40,567 bases of DNA, taken from contig NZ_KB905472.1 in the NCBI RefSeq assembly GCF_000382445.1, positions 1,297,216 to 1,337,782 of the forward strand, given 5' to 3'. The translations under genes and the position numbers were made by a program. The notes beneath the pieces are model-generated. The model did not search any database. It was not told the DNA's origin and worked only from the letters and a program-made list of their open reading frames with translations. Below are positions 15,355-26,000 of this stretch, piece after piece. Position 1 is the stretch's first letter, and each line of letters starts with the position of its first letter. The stretch is from Phocaeicola massiliensis B84634 = Timone 84634 = DSM 17679 = JCM 13223 (GTDB lineage Bacteria > Bacteroidota > Bacteroidia > Bacteroidales > Bacteroidaceae).

Positions 15355-17440
15355 GACCATCAAGGACATATTGACAGAGAATGAACGCCGCAATGCGATT
15401 GTATATGCAAAGTTCAATCCAATTACCGGAGAAGGTTCTGTCGGTAAACGTGTAAAGTGTACCATCAGTGACTTTCCTATACATACCCAGTGGTTACCGG
15501 AACGTATCATGAAAGTACCGCTTGTACGCCAACTCATCGAAGCCGGTTCTATTTCCAAATTCCTCACGGACTACATGGGCGTGGAAGACAATCAGGATGA
15601 TCGCTTGAAGGTCATAGAGCAGTTTGTACGAATACGCAGCCGCGAGGATTTTCCGTTTTGGGCGGCAACATTTGTCTATATCAAGGCCAAAGGCGGTGGT
15701 GAGGATGTCCTGTTTCGTCTGACAAGACCTCAACGGCGTTTTGTGGATCGGCTTGAGAAATTGCGTATTGCAGGGAAACCGATACGCATCATCCTGCTTA
15801 AAGCACGGCAATGGGGTGGTTCCACCACTTCACAGCTTTATATGGCATGGTTGCAGTTGCTTCACAAAACCGGCTTAAACTCACTTATCATTGCACATCA
15901 GGGCGCAGGCTCCGATGAAATCAAGGATATGTTCGACCGGATGATTAAAAGTTATCCTGTCGAAATGCTCTATAAAATTGATGAAGCCTACAATGAGAAC
16001 GAGCCGAAGATTGTAGGAGTGGGAAAATCGGGAAGTATATCGCGTATTCCGCAGCGTAACTGCAAAATCAAGATTGGTACGGCTGAACGCCCGGATTCGT
16101 GTCGTGGCGGTGATTACAATCTTGTACATCTCTCCGAAGTGGGAATATGGAAGGCTACGGAGGGAAAGAAACCGGAAGACATTGTGCGCTCCGCCTGTTC
16201 GGGTATTCTCCTCAAGCCCTACACCATGATTGTTTATGAAAGCACAGCAAATGGCACCGGGAACTTCTTTCATCGCGAATATACTGCCGCAAAAGAAGGG
16301 AAATCCCAATTCGAGGCAATGTTCGTTTCATGGTTCGACATCGAGCAATATACACTCGCTTTTGATTCGGACAAAGAAAAATGGGATTTTGCAGAATGGC
16401 TTTATCAGAATCGGGACAATGAAAATACAGATTCCGAACGTGAGGAATGCGGTAAGTATCTTTGGTCGCTGTGGGAAAAAGGTGCTACGCTCGAAGCTAT
16501 CCATTGGTACATAGCCGAACGCAGGAAGTACAATGACCATGGGCAGATGGCTGCCGAATTTCCGTCTGATGATGTGGAAGCCTTCGTACATTCGGGAGCA
16601 CGTGTGTTCGACAAATACAAGGTCGATGCAATGCGTAAGACCTGCAAGAAGCCTAAATATGTCGGTGAAGTCTGTGCCGATGCGGATGAGGGCAAGAACG
16701 CTTTGCAGAACTTGCGTTTTGTGAAAGACAAACAGGGATTGTTGCATATTTGGGAGTTGCCGGAAACAGATGAAAAGGAAGTTGTTACAAATCGTTACCT
16801 CACGATTGTCGATGTGGGTGGACGTTCCAATAAAGCAGACTTCTCTGTTGTTCTTGTGCTTGACCGTCTGTTTATGATTGATGGTGGCAAGCCTGTCGTA
16901 GTGGCACAATGGTACGGACATTGCGACATCGACCAGCTTGCGTGGAAAGCGGCACAAATAGCGGCTTTTTATGACAATTCACTCTTGGTGATAGAAAGCA
17001 ACACCTTGGAAACGCATGACAAGGAGCGGCAGGTAGATGGCGACCAGTCACAGTTCATCCTTAATCAAATCAAAGAGATTTACCCTAATCTCTATGCACG
17101 TGGTCAGTCCGAAGAAGCCGTACGCGAGGGATTGCCTACCAAATACGGCTTCCATACCAATGTCTCAACCAAACCGATGATTATATCAACCTTAGTCAAG
17201 GTTATTCGTGAGAATTTATACACAGAACGTGACGAACGTTGTCTGGACGAATATTTGTGTTACGAGAAAAAACCGAACGGAGCTTTCGGAGCGATTACCG
17301 GTAAACATGATGACTTGCTAATGACAAGAGCCATAGGCTTGCATATATGTTTCTTTGAAATGGAAATTCCAAAGATTGTGCTTCGTATCGGACGATTTGT
17401 TGTCAAAAAGAAAAAAGCTGTTTCAGCAGCTACAATATAA
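15344..17440 (+). CDS. terL: Terminase large subunit (DNA-packaging motor)
   Basis: A 698-residue ATPase-nuclease that would drive genome packaging at the portal. The ATPase half has a Walker A-like LKARQWGGSTTSQ (about 142-154), a Walker B region YNLVHLSEVG (about 248-257, with SE in place of the more usual DE) and coupling motif VYESTANG (about 287-294). The C-terminal RNase H-like nuclease shows IVDVGG (about 488), LLVIESN (about 547) and KHDD (about 654), supplying the acidic metal-binding residues. The ATG overlaps the rhomboid stop by 11 bp. Two small genes follow in the same direction, ending at a bidirectional terminator facing the portal gene. Confidence 0.92.
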   Translation: MKDKTIKDILTENERRNAIVYAKFNPITGEGSVGKRVKCTISDFPIHTQWLPERIMKVPLVRQLIEAGSISKFLTDYMGVEDNQDDRLKVIEQFVRIRSREDFPFWAATFVYIKAKGGGEDVLFRLTRPQRRFVDRLEKLRIAGKPIRIILLKARQWGGSTTSQLYMAWLQLLHKTGLNSLIIAHQGAGSDEIKDMFDRMIKSYPVEMLYKIDEAYNENEPKIVGVGKSGSISRIPQRNCKIKIGTAERPDSCRGGDYNLVHLSEVGIWKATEGKKPEDIVRSACSGILLKPYTMIVYESTANGTGNFFHREYTAAKEGKSQFEAMFVSWFDIEQYTLAFDSDKEKWDFAEWLYQNRDNENTDSEREECGKYLWSLWEKGATLEAIHWYIAERRKYNDHGQMAAEFPSDDVEAFVHSGARVFDKYKVDAMRKTCKKPKYVGEVCADADEGKNALQNLRFVKDKQGLLHIWELPETDEKEVVTNRYLTIVDVGGRSNKADFSVVLVLDRLFMIDGGKPVVVAQWYGHCDIDQLAWKAAQIAAFYDNSLLVIESNTLETHDKERQVDGDQSQFILNQIKEIYPNLYARGQSEEAVREGLPTKYGFHTNVSTKPMIISTLVKVIRENLYTERDERCLDEYLCYEKKPNGAFGAITGKHDDLLMTRAIGLHICFFEMEIPKIVLRIGRFVVKKKKAVSAATI

Positions 17441-17464
17441 GTTTAACTATAAAAACAAGGAACA

Positions 17465-17818
17465 ATGAACATTTTCAGAAAAATCAGAGCTTCGCTTCGT
17501 TTACGTGAAGCAGTCAGACAGGCAGACGAAAAACACAAAGAAACTGGAGAACGTTACTATGTTATGCCTGCCGGTGGGAAAAAAGGTCAACTTATCATTA
17601 TGGATAGAAAGAATTTCCGTAAGTTGAAACAGAAAGGCTACATCAATCATAATACGTTTGTGGGCGACCTTGAACGCGAATGCTTCTACTGCACGACTTA
17701 TGGAAACGGTTCAGCTATGCTTCCTTCTGCTATTATTGCATTGAAACGAAAACAGTATTTCTCATGGCTTGATTCATTTTCAAATACCAAAGAGAATGGG
17801 AAAGTACGGAAATATTGA
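17465..17818 (+). CDS. Conserved small phage protein
   Basis: A 117-residue basic protein, 24 bp after the large terminase, starting MNIFRKIRASLRLREAVRQA. The block ERYYVMPAGGKKGQLIIMDR followed by NFRKLKQKGYINH is one I recall in small proteins next to Bacteroides phage terminases. An N-terminal amphipathic helix is followed by a beta-rich middle. No function is known to me. Its end overlaps the next gene by 23 bp, so the pair is probably co-translated. Confidence 0.7.
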   Translation: MNIFRKIRASLRLREAVRQADEKHKETGERYYVMPAGGKKGQLIIMDRKNFRKLKQKGYINHNTFVGDLERECFYCTTYGNGSAMLPSAIIALKRKQYFSWLDSFSNTKENGKVRKY

Positions 17819-18017
17819 TGGCATTGCCACACTTACCAATGACCCGCTCGCACTTGACAATATCAACAAGTTTAACATCGGAGACCGGGTGATGTGCAAT
17901 GATAATGGGAAAAGCGGTACTGTATTAGATATAGATACTGATAAATACGGTTGTACCGTTCGTTTTGATGATACTGAAGAAACATGGATTGAATGCGACC
18001 AATTATCCAAAGAATAA
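17796..18017 (+). CDS. Small KOW/SH3-like protein
   Basis: About 73 residues from ATG 17796 (MGKYGNIDGIATLTND). The frame is open upstream to 17769, but the internal start has a purine-rich AAAGAGA before it. The C-terminal half reads FNIGDRVMCNDNGKSGTVLD followed by YGCTVRFDD and EEWIECDQL-like ending, a five-strand SH3/KOW-like barrel pattern. Its role is unknown. It ends 2 bp before a strong hairpin terminator. Confidence 0.6.
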   Translation: MGKYGNIDGIATLTNDPLALDNINKFNIGDRVMCNDNGKSGTVLDIDTDKYGCTVRFDDTEETWIECDQLSKE

Positions 18018-18019
18018 AG

Positions 18020-18051
18020 AAAGGGGCATATCTGTGATGATGTGCCCCTTT
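18020..18051. terminator. Bidirectional terminator between convergent operons
   Basis: AAAGGGGCATATC (18020-18032) pairs with GATGTGCCCCTTT (18039-18051) over 13 bp with one G-T pair and a 6-nt loop. It separates the plus-strand terminase operon from the minus-strand portal operon, with T-rich sequence following in both directions (stronger on the minus strand, TTTCTTTATTC). Confidence 0.85.
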
Positions 18052-18054
18052 GGT

Positions 18055-20028
18055 TTAAGTTCTCATTGCATTATGTAACTGATTTACTGCATCTATATTT
18101 GCATCTTGTTCGACCTGTTGAAGCAATTGAGGAGAAAGACCATCGGGCACTTTGCCCTGCTCCAACTGTTCCTTCTGTGATTTGATACTTTGCAACAATT
18201 CATCTGCAAACGGGAAATCTCCATGCTCAAGCAGCTGCTCTACACTGATTGCCTGAGACTGGTACAACTGCATAAGCATATCGTTAGCAAGATGCCTGTA
18301 TGCCGGTGTTGAAGTGCTTTCGGTAATGCTTAAATCAAATTCTACATCACGTATTTTCTTCGGGTCATATTCGATTTGTGCACCACTCTTACCTGCAATA
18401 TTGAATACACGTTTGCTATCATAAAACTGCTGCATATTCTTCACATCCTTATATGCTCCGTCCACTACAAAACAACTGAAGCATTCAAGCAGGTCGAGCA
18501 ATGACTTCGTGGCGTTTTCTGTCTGTTGGTTATAGTGCGATGCACTTTCACCGGAATACCCGGGCTTTCCTTGTAATGCGCCCGTAACTCCCGATATATC
18601 TTCAAAAAATTTGAGTTGCATATTAAGCAGTTCCGCAATGCCTATATTTGTGGAGTTATTGGCCACCTGTTCCGGCACTTTTCCGCTTTTGCTCGGCTTG
18701 TATACGATGACACCGTTAAATTCCGTCCAGCTCTCTGCAATATCGTCAATGCTCACACCATCAGGCAAGCAATCTTCGGGCATCATCAGCACGCCTTTGG
18801 CACTCGCCCGCATTATCCAGTCATAGAGGGTTATCAATCGGTTGGTATATCGCTGTTGGTCGATTACATCAGCAACGAATGAATGGATTTCACCATCAAT
18901 GAACGGATATGCCTTGAAAACATATGGATGGCTTCCATGCTCGTAAGGCGTTTCCCCCTCCCTCAATATGTCGCCAAAAGGAGAAAGGTAATAGAAATAC
19001 CAATAATCGTCCACAAACCAAGTAGCTTTTATCAACGGAACCTCATCTTCCGGCATACCGGCTTCCTTGGCCATACGCATACGTTCTTCATTTTCAGTAA
19101 GCACCACTTGTGCGTAATCTTCTTCGTCTATTTTGAAAATATCGCCGTTTTGGTAGTCATGGCAACGGTATCTCGGTTTTTGCTCCTTGCGCCATATCTC
19201 TATCACACGGCATCGTCCCGGCTCGCTTGTGAATAGAAAATCGTAGTTCTCCAAGCGGCTATACCCGAAACGCTCCGCGTATGTGGCTATGTAATCTTTC
19301 CTTGCCGCCCACTTGTAAATGTCGCGCAATTGTCTGTATTCCTGCGGACTTGATGCGAACTGTTCACACAACTGTCCGAAAGAAATGTCGTGAACTTCTC
19401 CAAGCACGGAAACATCCCAACCTCTGAAATCTCTCATGTTGTTGTCGATAAAGAAATTATTGGGTTGTACATAGTCCGTCCAACAATCCTCTTTTCCATT
19501 ACGCCAACCGTACGATTTACGGTGAACGATAAAACCGCTTATCAGGAACTCTTCCATAGTTCGGGCGTATACATCGTTCATTCGGTTAAGCTGCATGTTG
19601 CATTGAAGTATCGTACTCATCGTTTCACCAAGTTTCTGTTCATCCCGATCACGTGCGGTACAGGTCGGTTCTTTACTTTGGCTTCGATACACGCCAAGCA
19701 CGCTTCGCACAAGCCTACGGATAAGGTTGTTTTTCAAAGGCACGTTGCCTTGACTTTTAATGTATTCTTCCTCGCTCATGGATTTTCCGTCCACACAAAT
19801 CATATCGTCCCATTGGAAACCATAGGTATAGCGTTTGTTTCGCTCCCGGTCTTTCCGAAAGTCGTCCATCTGGCTCCAATAGTATTGTGCTTCCATAAGA
19901 ATGTCAAATGCCCTGCGGTCACCATAACGTTTTGCAGAAACAACAGTATCTATCTCGGCGGCATCATTTCTTCCCGGAGCTATACGGCTCATTGGCAGCA
20001 ATTTTCTTTCGCTTTTATTTACATGCAT
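18055..20028 (-). CDS. Portal protein (P22-like)
   Basis: A 657-residue portal, the dodecameric ring through which DNA is packaged and ejected. It resembles the P22 portal family: an N-terminal helical region (EAQYYWSQMDDFRKDRERNK followed by YTYGFQWDDM), a LKNNLIRRLVRSVLGVYRSQ block around residues 98-117, and the helix region DISGVTGALQGKPGYSGESA around 495. The length fits that family. The C-terminus is Gln-rich and coiled-coil-prone, like the barrel of long podophage portals. It follows the giant polyvalent gene by 65 bp that hold an inverted repeat and a -7-like element. It is an unusual position to have the large terminase convergent with the portal. Confidence 0.87.
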   Translation of the reverse strand: MHVNKSERKLLPMSRIAPGRNDAAEIDTVVSAKRYGDRRAFDILMEAQYYWSQMDDFRKDRERNKRYTYGFQWDDMICVDGKSMSEEEYIKSQGNVPLKNNLIRRLVRSVLGVYRSQSKEPTCTARDRDEQKLGETMSTILQCNMQLNRMNDVYARTMEEFLISGFIVHRKSYGWRNGKEDCWTDYVQPNNFFIDNNMRDFRGWDVSVLGEVHDISFGQLCEQFASSPQEYRQLRDIYKWAARKDYIATYAERFGYSRLENYDFLFTSEPGRCRVIEIWRKEQKPRYRCHDYQNGDIFKIDEEDYAQVVLTENEERMRMAKEAGMPEDEVPLIKATWFVDDYWYFYYLSPFGDILREGETPYEHGSHPYVFKAYPFIDGEIHSFVADVIDQQRYTNRLITLYDWIMRASAKGVLMMPEDCLPDGVSIDDIAESWTEFNGVIVYKPSKSGKVPEQVANNSTNIGIAELLNMQLKFFEDISGVTGALQGKPGYSGESASHYNQQTENATKSLLDLLECFSCFVVDGAYKDVKNMQQFYDSKRVFNIAGKSGAQIEYDPKKIRDVEFDLSITESTSTPAYRHLANDMLMQLYQSQAISVEQLLEHGDFPFADELLQSIKSQKEQLEQGKVPDGLSPQLLQQVEQDANIDAVNQLHNAMRT

Positions 20029-20045
20029 ATTTTTATCATTTTAAT

Positions 20046-20080
20046 GATTGCTCGGAACAAATATACTGCTCCGGGCAATC
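20046..20080 (-). promoter_or_regulatory. Inverted repeat with embedded -7 element before the portal
   Basis: GATTGC-T-CGGA pairs with TCCG-G-GCAATC (11 bp with one wobble) around a 13-nt loop. Within it, minus-strand TATATTTG (20065-20058) is an exact TAnnTTTG -7 element, 30 bp before the portal ATG. There is no T-run, so an operator-promoter is likelier than a terminator. Confidence 0.45.
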
Positions 20081-20093
20081 ATCCTATGTTTAA

Positions 20094-23000
20094 CTATTTA
20101 CGGGTTTTGTTCATTTCTTCTATCATTTCCTTTTTGAGTTCATTCAATTCAGCCTCAATATTCTTACGTTCCTCATCATCAACTGTGTCATTCAGTTCAT
20201 TATAGAGGTCGTCAATATCCCTACGATAATCCTCAAAAATTTCATACCGCTCGTATTCGGGTGAATTGTAAAGGAAATCAATCTTTTCCGCATAGTCAAA
20301 TATGTCGTTGTCGGTATCTTCCTCATAGTGTTTTAATCTGGATTTCAATCGGTCATGCTCCTCTTTCAATCGGAAATACTCATTGTTCACAGCCCTGTAC
20401 TCGGTGCGTTCGTCCCCGGCTTTGACCAGTCTGTTTACCAACAAGAAGCTGCGAGGGTCGTACTCTCGGTTGTCTGTAATGGTTTCTGCGGTCTTGCTCA
20501 ATTTGTCGATTGTTCCGAACACGCCACCGAAATAACCGTTCAGCATATATTCAATTTTTGCCGGATTAAAGTCAATCGTTCCTTTTGTATATGGGTCTCC
20601 GCCCGTAGCTTCATTCATGGCATTGGCCAATCCGACAATGTATTTATTGGCGCTCTTATACGCCTTTGTCCATTCGGGCATATCTTTGTTGTAAGGTGTG
20701 TCTTTATAAAGTGGCATACCCGTCCAACTCTTTTCTGCAACGTAGGCTTCCCACAAGGGTTTGTAGGCACTCGGTACAAAGGCATTCAATCCTCCGCCGC
20801 CCTCCAAGAAATCAATAGGTAATATCTGTGTAGCCTGTCCTGTTATGGCTTCGGCAATTTCTTCGCCTGTAAGATGTTCCTTTCCGTTAAGAACGGAAAT
20901 CATCAGTTCGCCCATGCCGTAAACAGCCCTGTATTCTACCGGAAGAGGAATTGATACCCAACTGTTTCCTGCCCTGAAAAGAATATTGCTGCGCCTTACA
21001 TATTCGGGAAGATTATAGTATGCGTTCTTGTCATCATCGTCATCATCATCGCCACCCAAGTAGGCAACAATGGCACCAAGAAGGAACATCGCCGCAATAC
21101 CTGTAAAAGCTTTGGCAGGATGGCGTTTCATCTGTCGTCCAAAGTTTGCCGTACCTTGAATGGCTGCATTCCAAAACACATAGCCGCTACGACCAAGTCC
21201 CGATACCAATGCACTGGCATTACCAGCCTTTGTCTGCCCTGTACTGTCATAGAATTTTGCTCCGCTGCCTTTCTTGTTGAAGTTTACACTTATCTCCTTT
21301 GCATCATAGATGGCTCTGTCAATGCTCCTGCCCATTTCGCGTGATGTCATGAAAGCGGCAAAACGGGCGCAGTTCTCAACGGCTCGGTTGTACTCATCGA
21401 AACGTTCGCCTAACAAGTCCCATGCTTTTTTTACAGGAATCTTGCCGTTCGATTTTTTCAGTTCCCTGCGTATGTCGTTCTTATGTTGTTCAATGTCCCG
21501 GATATTGGCATAGCCTGTTTCTCCTCCGTTCATCATGAACTGATGAAACATCGCTTCCGTCTTGTTACTCATATCAAGTGTCCCTTTGCGGTGCTTAGCC
21601 AAGAGTTGCTTTATTCTTACAGGGTTGGCATACATATAATTCCGATGAAAACGCAGTGCGTAGTTCGGGCTTTCCCTTATCCAAGTCATGGTATTGGTGT
21701 ATAGCATATCTCGCATGAAGTTCGATACAATGAAGTCTGGGTTACGTGTGGTATAGAACGCACTCAACTGTCGGTTGATATTTTCTCCTGCACGGAGAAT
21801 AGCTCCGATTGCCCCCGACATATCATTGTCGGGATTTGTCTGTCCGTTCAGTGCCTGTGCTGCGCGGGGATTGCCGTTAATGGTAATCACATAGTCCCTG
21901 CCGCCACGTTTCACTACAATTTGGTGCTGCCTCATATCCTGGCTTTCCACAATACGGTAAGGAATATTCACGGTATCCTTGCCGTGCTTGTACCGGTCAG
22001 GATATTGCTGCGCCAATGACTCCATTTTAGTTTCAAAGTCCAGCATCTTCCGTTCTACTACTTCGGGAGTATCTGTACTGTCTATGTTGTCAGGAAACAC
22101 TGGCTTCCATTCGTCGGCCACCGTATCGTATTCTACCCAAATGTCGCTCACACTGACAAGGTCGCTCGAATGGTTGAGGGCGAAATTAAGGAAACGCTGT
22201 TTTACCAATTTGTTCCGGTTGCCCTGCATGATAGCACCTTCTGCCATTGATTGCAGGTTGGCAAACGGGTCATCCGCTTTAGACCTGCGTCCTTCCGCTT
22301 TCTTGATAGGAGCATTGAATGCACTTTGCTTGTGCGTCAGATATGCGTATGCTTCAGAACTGGTCTTTTCATCAAAACCACGTAGTGGAATGTAAAAATC
22401 ATACATATCTGAAATCTTGTCAAAGGTCGCTTTGCTCATCATGCCACATTCGTATGACTTTGAAAGTATTGCTTTGCTCGCGGCATTGACTTTTTTCCAA
22501 AGGTCGGTAGTGTCGTGTGCCTGTTCGTAATCGTTAACCATTATCTGTGCTTCCGTTTCGGCATCAGTAACATTATCCATACCTGTAAGGGCTGTAAGTC
22601 CGGCATAGTCGGTTTGGTCTGCATCGGTTGCTCCGTTATTGATTGCTTCATTACGCATATATGTATTGCGTTCAAGACCGTGTTTCGCCATCATGTAATC
22701 AGTCAATTCCTCACGCTCTGCCTCAGTCCTGGCAAGTTTGGCAACCTCATCAAGCATGGGCTTGAACAGGGTGTGGGCAAATGCATCGGCCTCGGCTTTG
22801 TTCACACTTGACAGACGGTTTTCTCCCAAGTATGCGTTTTCAAATCCGTCCACATCCTCAATGTTTGTTTCCTTGCCAAGGATTGCAGTCATGGCTTCTT
22901 TCAAGCCGAGCATACTGTCCTGTAATGCTTCCTGTGATTGGAACATACCGCTTTTTACACGCCTTTCATAACGGTCACGAGCCAACTCCCTTTCATGTAT

Positions 23001-26000
23001 TTCCGGGTCACCGGTACGGTATAGTGCATCATCACTTTCTGCAACAGTCTGATGATGTGGGTCGGAAACCGCATAATTTCCGACTTTCAGTTCATACTGC
23101 TTTGCCACATCAGCGGCTTCTCCCAATATGTTTCTGTATCTGCCCGGTTCCGCAAGGTTCTCGTAACTGCGCCACAAGATGTAGCGAAGTTCGTTGTCCG
23201 ATAGAGTAACCCCTCTAAAATCCTCAAAGCCTATCTTATGAAGCATATTCAGGAAGAAATCCTTTATCTGTTGCCACCAACTTGCGTTGATGTTCTCAAA
23301 TTCAGTTTCTTCTGCAAGCGAAGCAAGATATTCTTCGGTAGCCTTATGGAAATCCCAACCGTTTTTTGCAGCCATATCTACAATGCGTCTGCGTATGTTC
23401 TCATCGGCATTGTTGAATACATTATCAAGGAATGTATCAAAATGTTCTCCGAACAACTGGCGCAAACCATAGTGCGCCACAGCCTCATGCAGCAGTGTCT
23501 GTTCAACATCAAACGTACTTGTATGGTTGGGAATAACAATGGTTATCTTCCCTGTACTCTTCGAGTAGAAGCCTTTTGCACGCTGCTTCTTTCCATCCAA
23601 GACGGAAGCATCAGTAACAACCTCCACATTGTCAAGATGCAGTTTCTCTGCAAGGCTTTCCACACGTTCTGCCATTCTTTGGCGTTCACGCCGTGCAAAT
23701 TCCCTCCGCTGCTTTGCCGTTCTCCTTGACTGACCGAGCAGCTTTGCCACTGGGTCATTCTCATAACTGACTTCATCATCGTTATATGCACCAATGCCGT
23801 TACGTTGGAGAATATCAGTTGTGTCATCCTTTACTTTTACGCCTAATTTGGCAAGTTCCTTGACAACTTCTATTATGCGCTCCTCGGGAATATCCGCACG
23901 CAACTTTCCTCGGTAAGGGTAGAAGTTTCCACCTGCGGCACGAAGCAAGGTTTTGTTCTCGTAGTAAACCGCACCGTCTTTCTTTGTCTTTGGAACAGTG
24001 AGGTAGAACATCTTTGCCCAACTGTTACCCATAATCTCGACCTTTCCATCGTGGCTTGTTATAGGAGTATAGTCTTTTATCTGTTGTAAACGACTGCTCA
24101 ATGGAGCACCGCTCGTTTTCAGCATAGAAGCATTCCATTTGTCGGGCATTAAGATACCATCGTGAACATTACCGTCAATGTCTGTATAACTAATGAGTTG
24201 TCCAGGATAGCCTCCGTATTCATCTTGTGTATCGGCTATAGCCTGCAAGATATTACCTGTCATAATGAAACCTGTCTTTCGTGTCTCACTTGGTATCTGA
24301 CTATCCCAATTATCAAGTGTGGTGGCACGTGCAGCATCCCAATTATCATTGGTTACCTTGTCAATGCTTCGCAACGCATCAATCTGTGAAAGTTTAATTT
24401 CAATACGTCTGCGACCGTCAAGGGTAGCAAATACCGCAAGTGTTGTTGAGGCTGTAATCTTGCTATCCTTTGTTTTGTAGCCACAGAAGATAGCAGAAGT
24501 AGCAAAGTCGAAAATCATTGACTCAAGGTTATCGGGCACAAGATAAGACTTGCCAACTTCAAACATTCTCAAGCGGCGCATCATCTGGTCGCTGTTCGTG
24601 TTGAGTCGCAAGATGTTGTCCTTATGCTTTGCCTCTACCTTTTCATTGGTCTCTGCGATAAAGTTATCTATGGCAACACGCTTTTCTTCATCGCTGCGTT
24701 TCTTCTGACCATTGATTTTTTCTGTCTGCTTGGCTATGTCGTCAATGGCTTTTGCCTTTGATTTCTCGTAGCGTTCATCTTCTGCAGCAATTCTAACTTC
24801 GTCCTCCTTGCGGATAGTTTCAATAACATTGTCAAGATAGGTATTCGGCTCAACACCCTTGTTTATCTGTTCTATTACCTTGCGTATCTCATCCGCTTTC
24901 ATCGGCTTTCTCAACACATCCATTTCCACCTTTTCAACAAATGAATTGCGAGCAAATGGATTGTTTCCATCAGGGTCTATGCCCTCAGAAGATATGCGTT
25001 TCTCGATAGTCGTTGCGCGGAGTGGCATTACAGTAATCTTTAAGTCGTTACTGCCGGTATCATTGAGATATTTAATCAATTCGTTATAACGCCTTACGAC
25101 ATCATCGTAAAACTCCTCCTGCTCTTTTGTTGCCAATAGAGCGACATAACCTGTAATCTTGCGTGCATCATCTTCTTGCGGTTTGTAATCTTCAAGTTCG
25201 CTTGCCTGCACACGACCACCTCCGAGTCCTCCCTTTTTCAAAGGAGTACCCATTTTCTCGTATATATCTACATTATCACGAAGATACTCAACAACAACTT
25301 GACTACCATACTTGTTGAGTAAATCCGGTGCTTCCACATCATTACTTTCACTATCCTGTGAGGTCGTGGTATTAGCGTTCAACGATTTCAGTTTGGTGGA
25401 AAGCATCATCAGGAAACGGTTCTCGGCGGGTACAGGCAAACCGAGGTTGATGTAATAACCTCTATGCACCTGTCCTGTACGGTCTATACGTCCTATCATC
25501 TGCATATAGTCGTTAATATCGCTCAGCGGCTGTGCTATAATCATAGAACGCTGACGTTGGTCGCTGAATTTCTCTGAAGCGTGCAAACTGATACCTGTTG
25601 ATGCAGACTTGTTGAGGATGAGGACATCAAGAACACCACTGTTGAACTCTCTCTGCATTTTCTTTTTGTCTTTGTCAGTTCTACGCTTGACAACGACACG
25701 TCCGTCATCGTTGCGCTCAACATACATATTACGTCCTGTCAATTCACCTACTTTGTATCCTTTCTTGTTCAGACGCTCGATAATGGCATCAAGTGGACTG
25801 ATAAAGATATCGCTTGTGCTTTCACGAATGAAATCCTGCAACTCATAATATGCTTTTTCTCCTGCCGGACCTAATGCCTGTGGAGAATATCGCTCGTGGC
25901 GTTCGTTACCGTCCTCATCTTTGACGGTGTACTGCATAACGGTGTCAAGTCCTTTCAGTAGGCTTGCACTGAATGTTGGCTCATCAATGATTTCTCCTGC

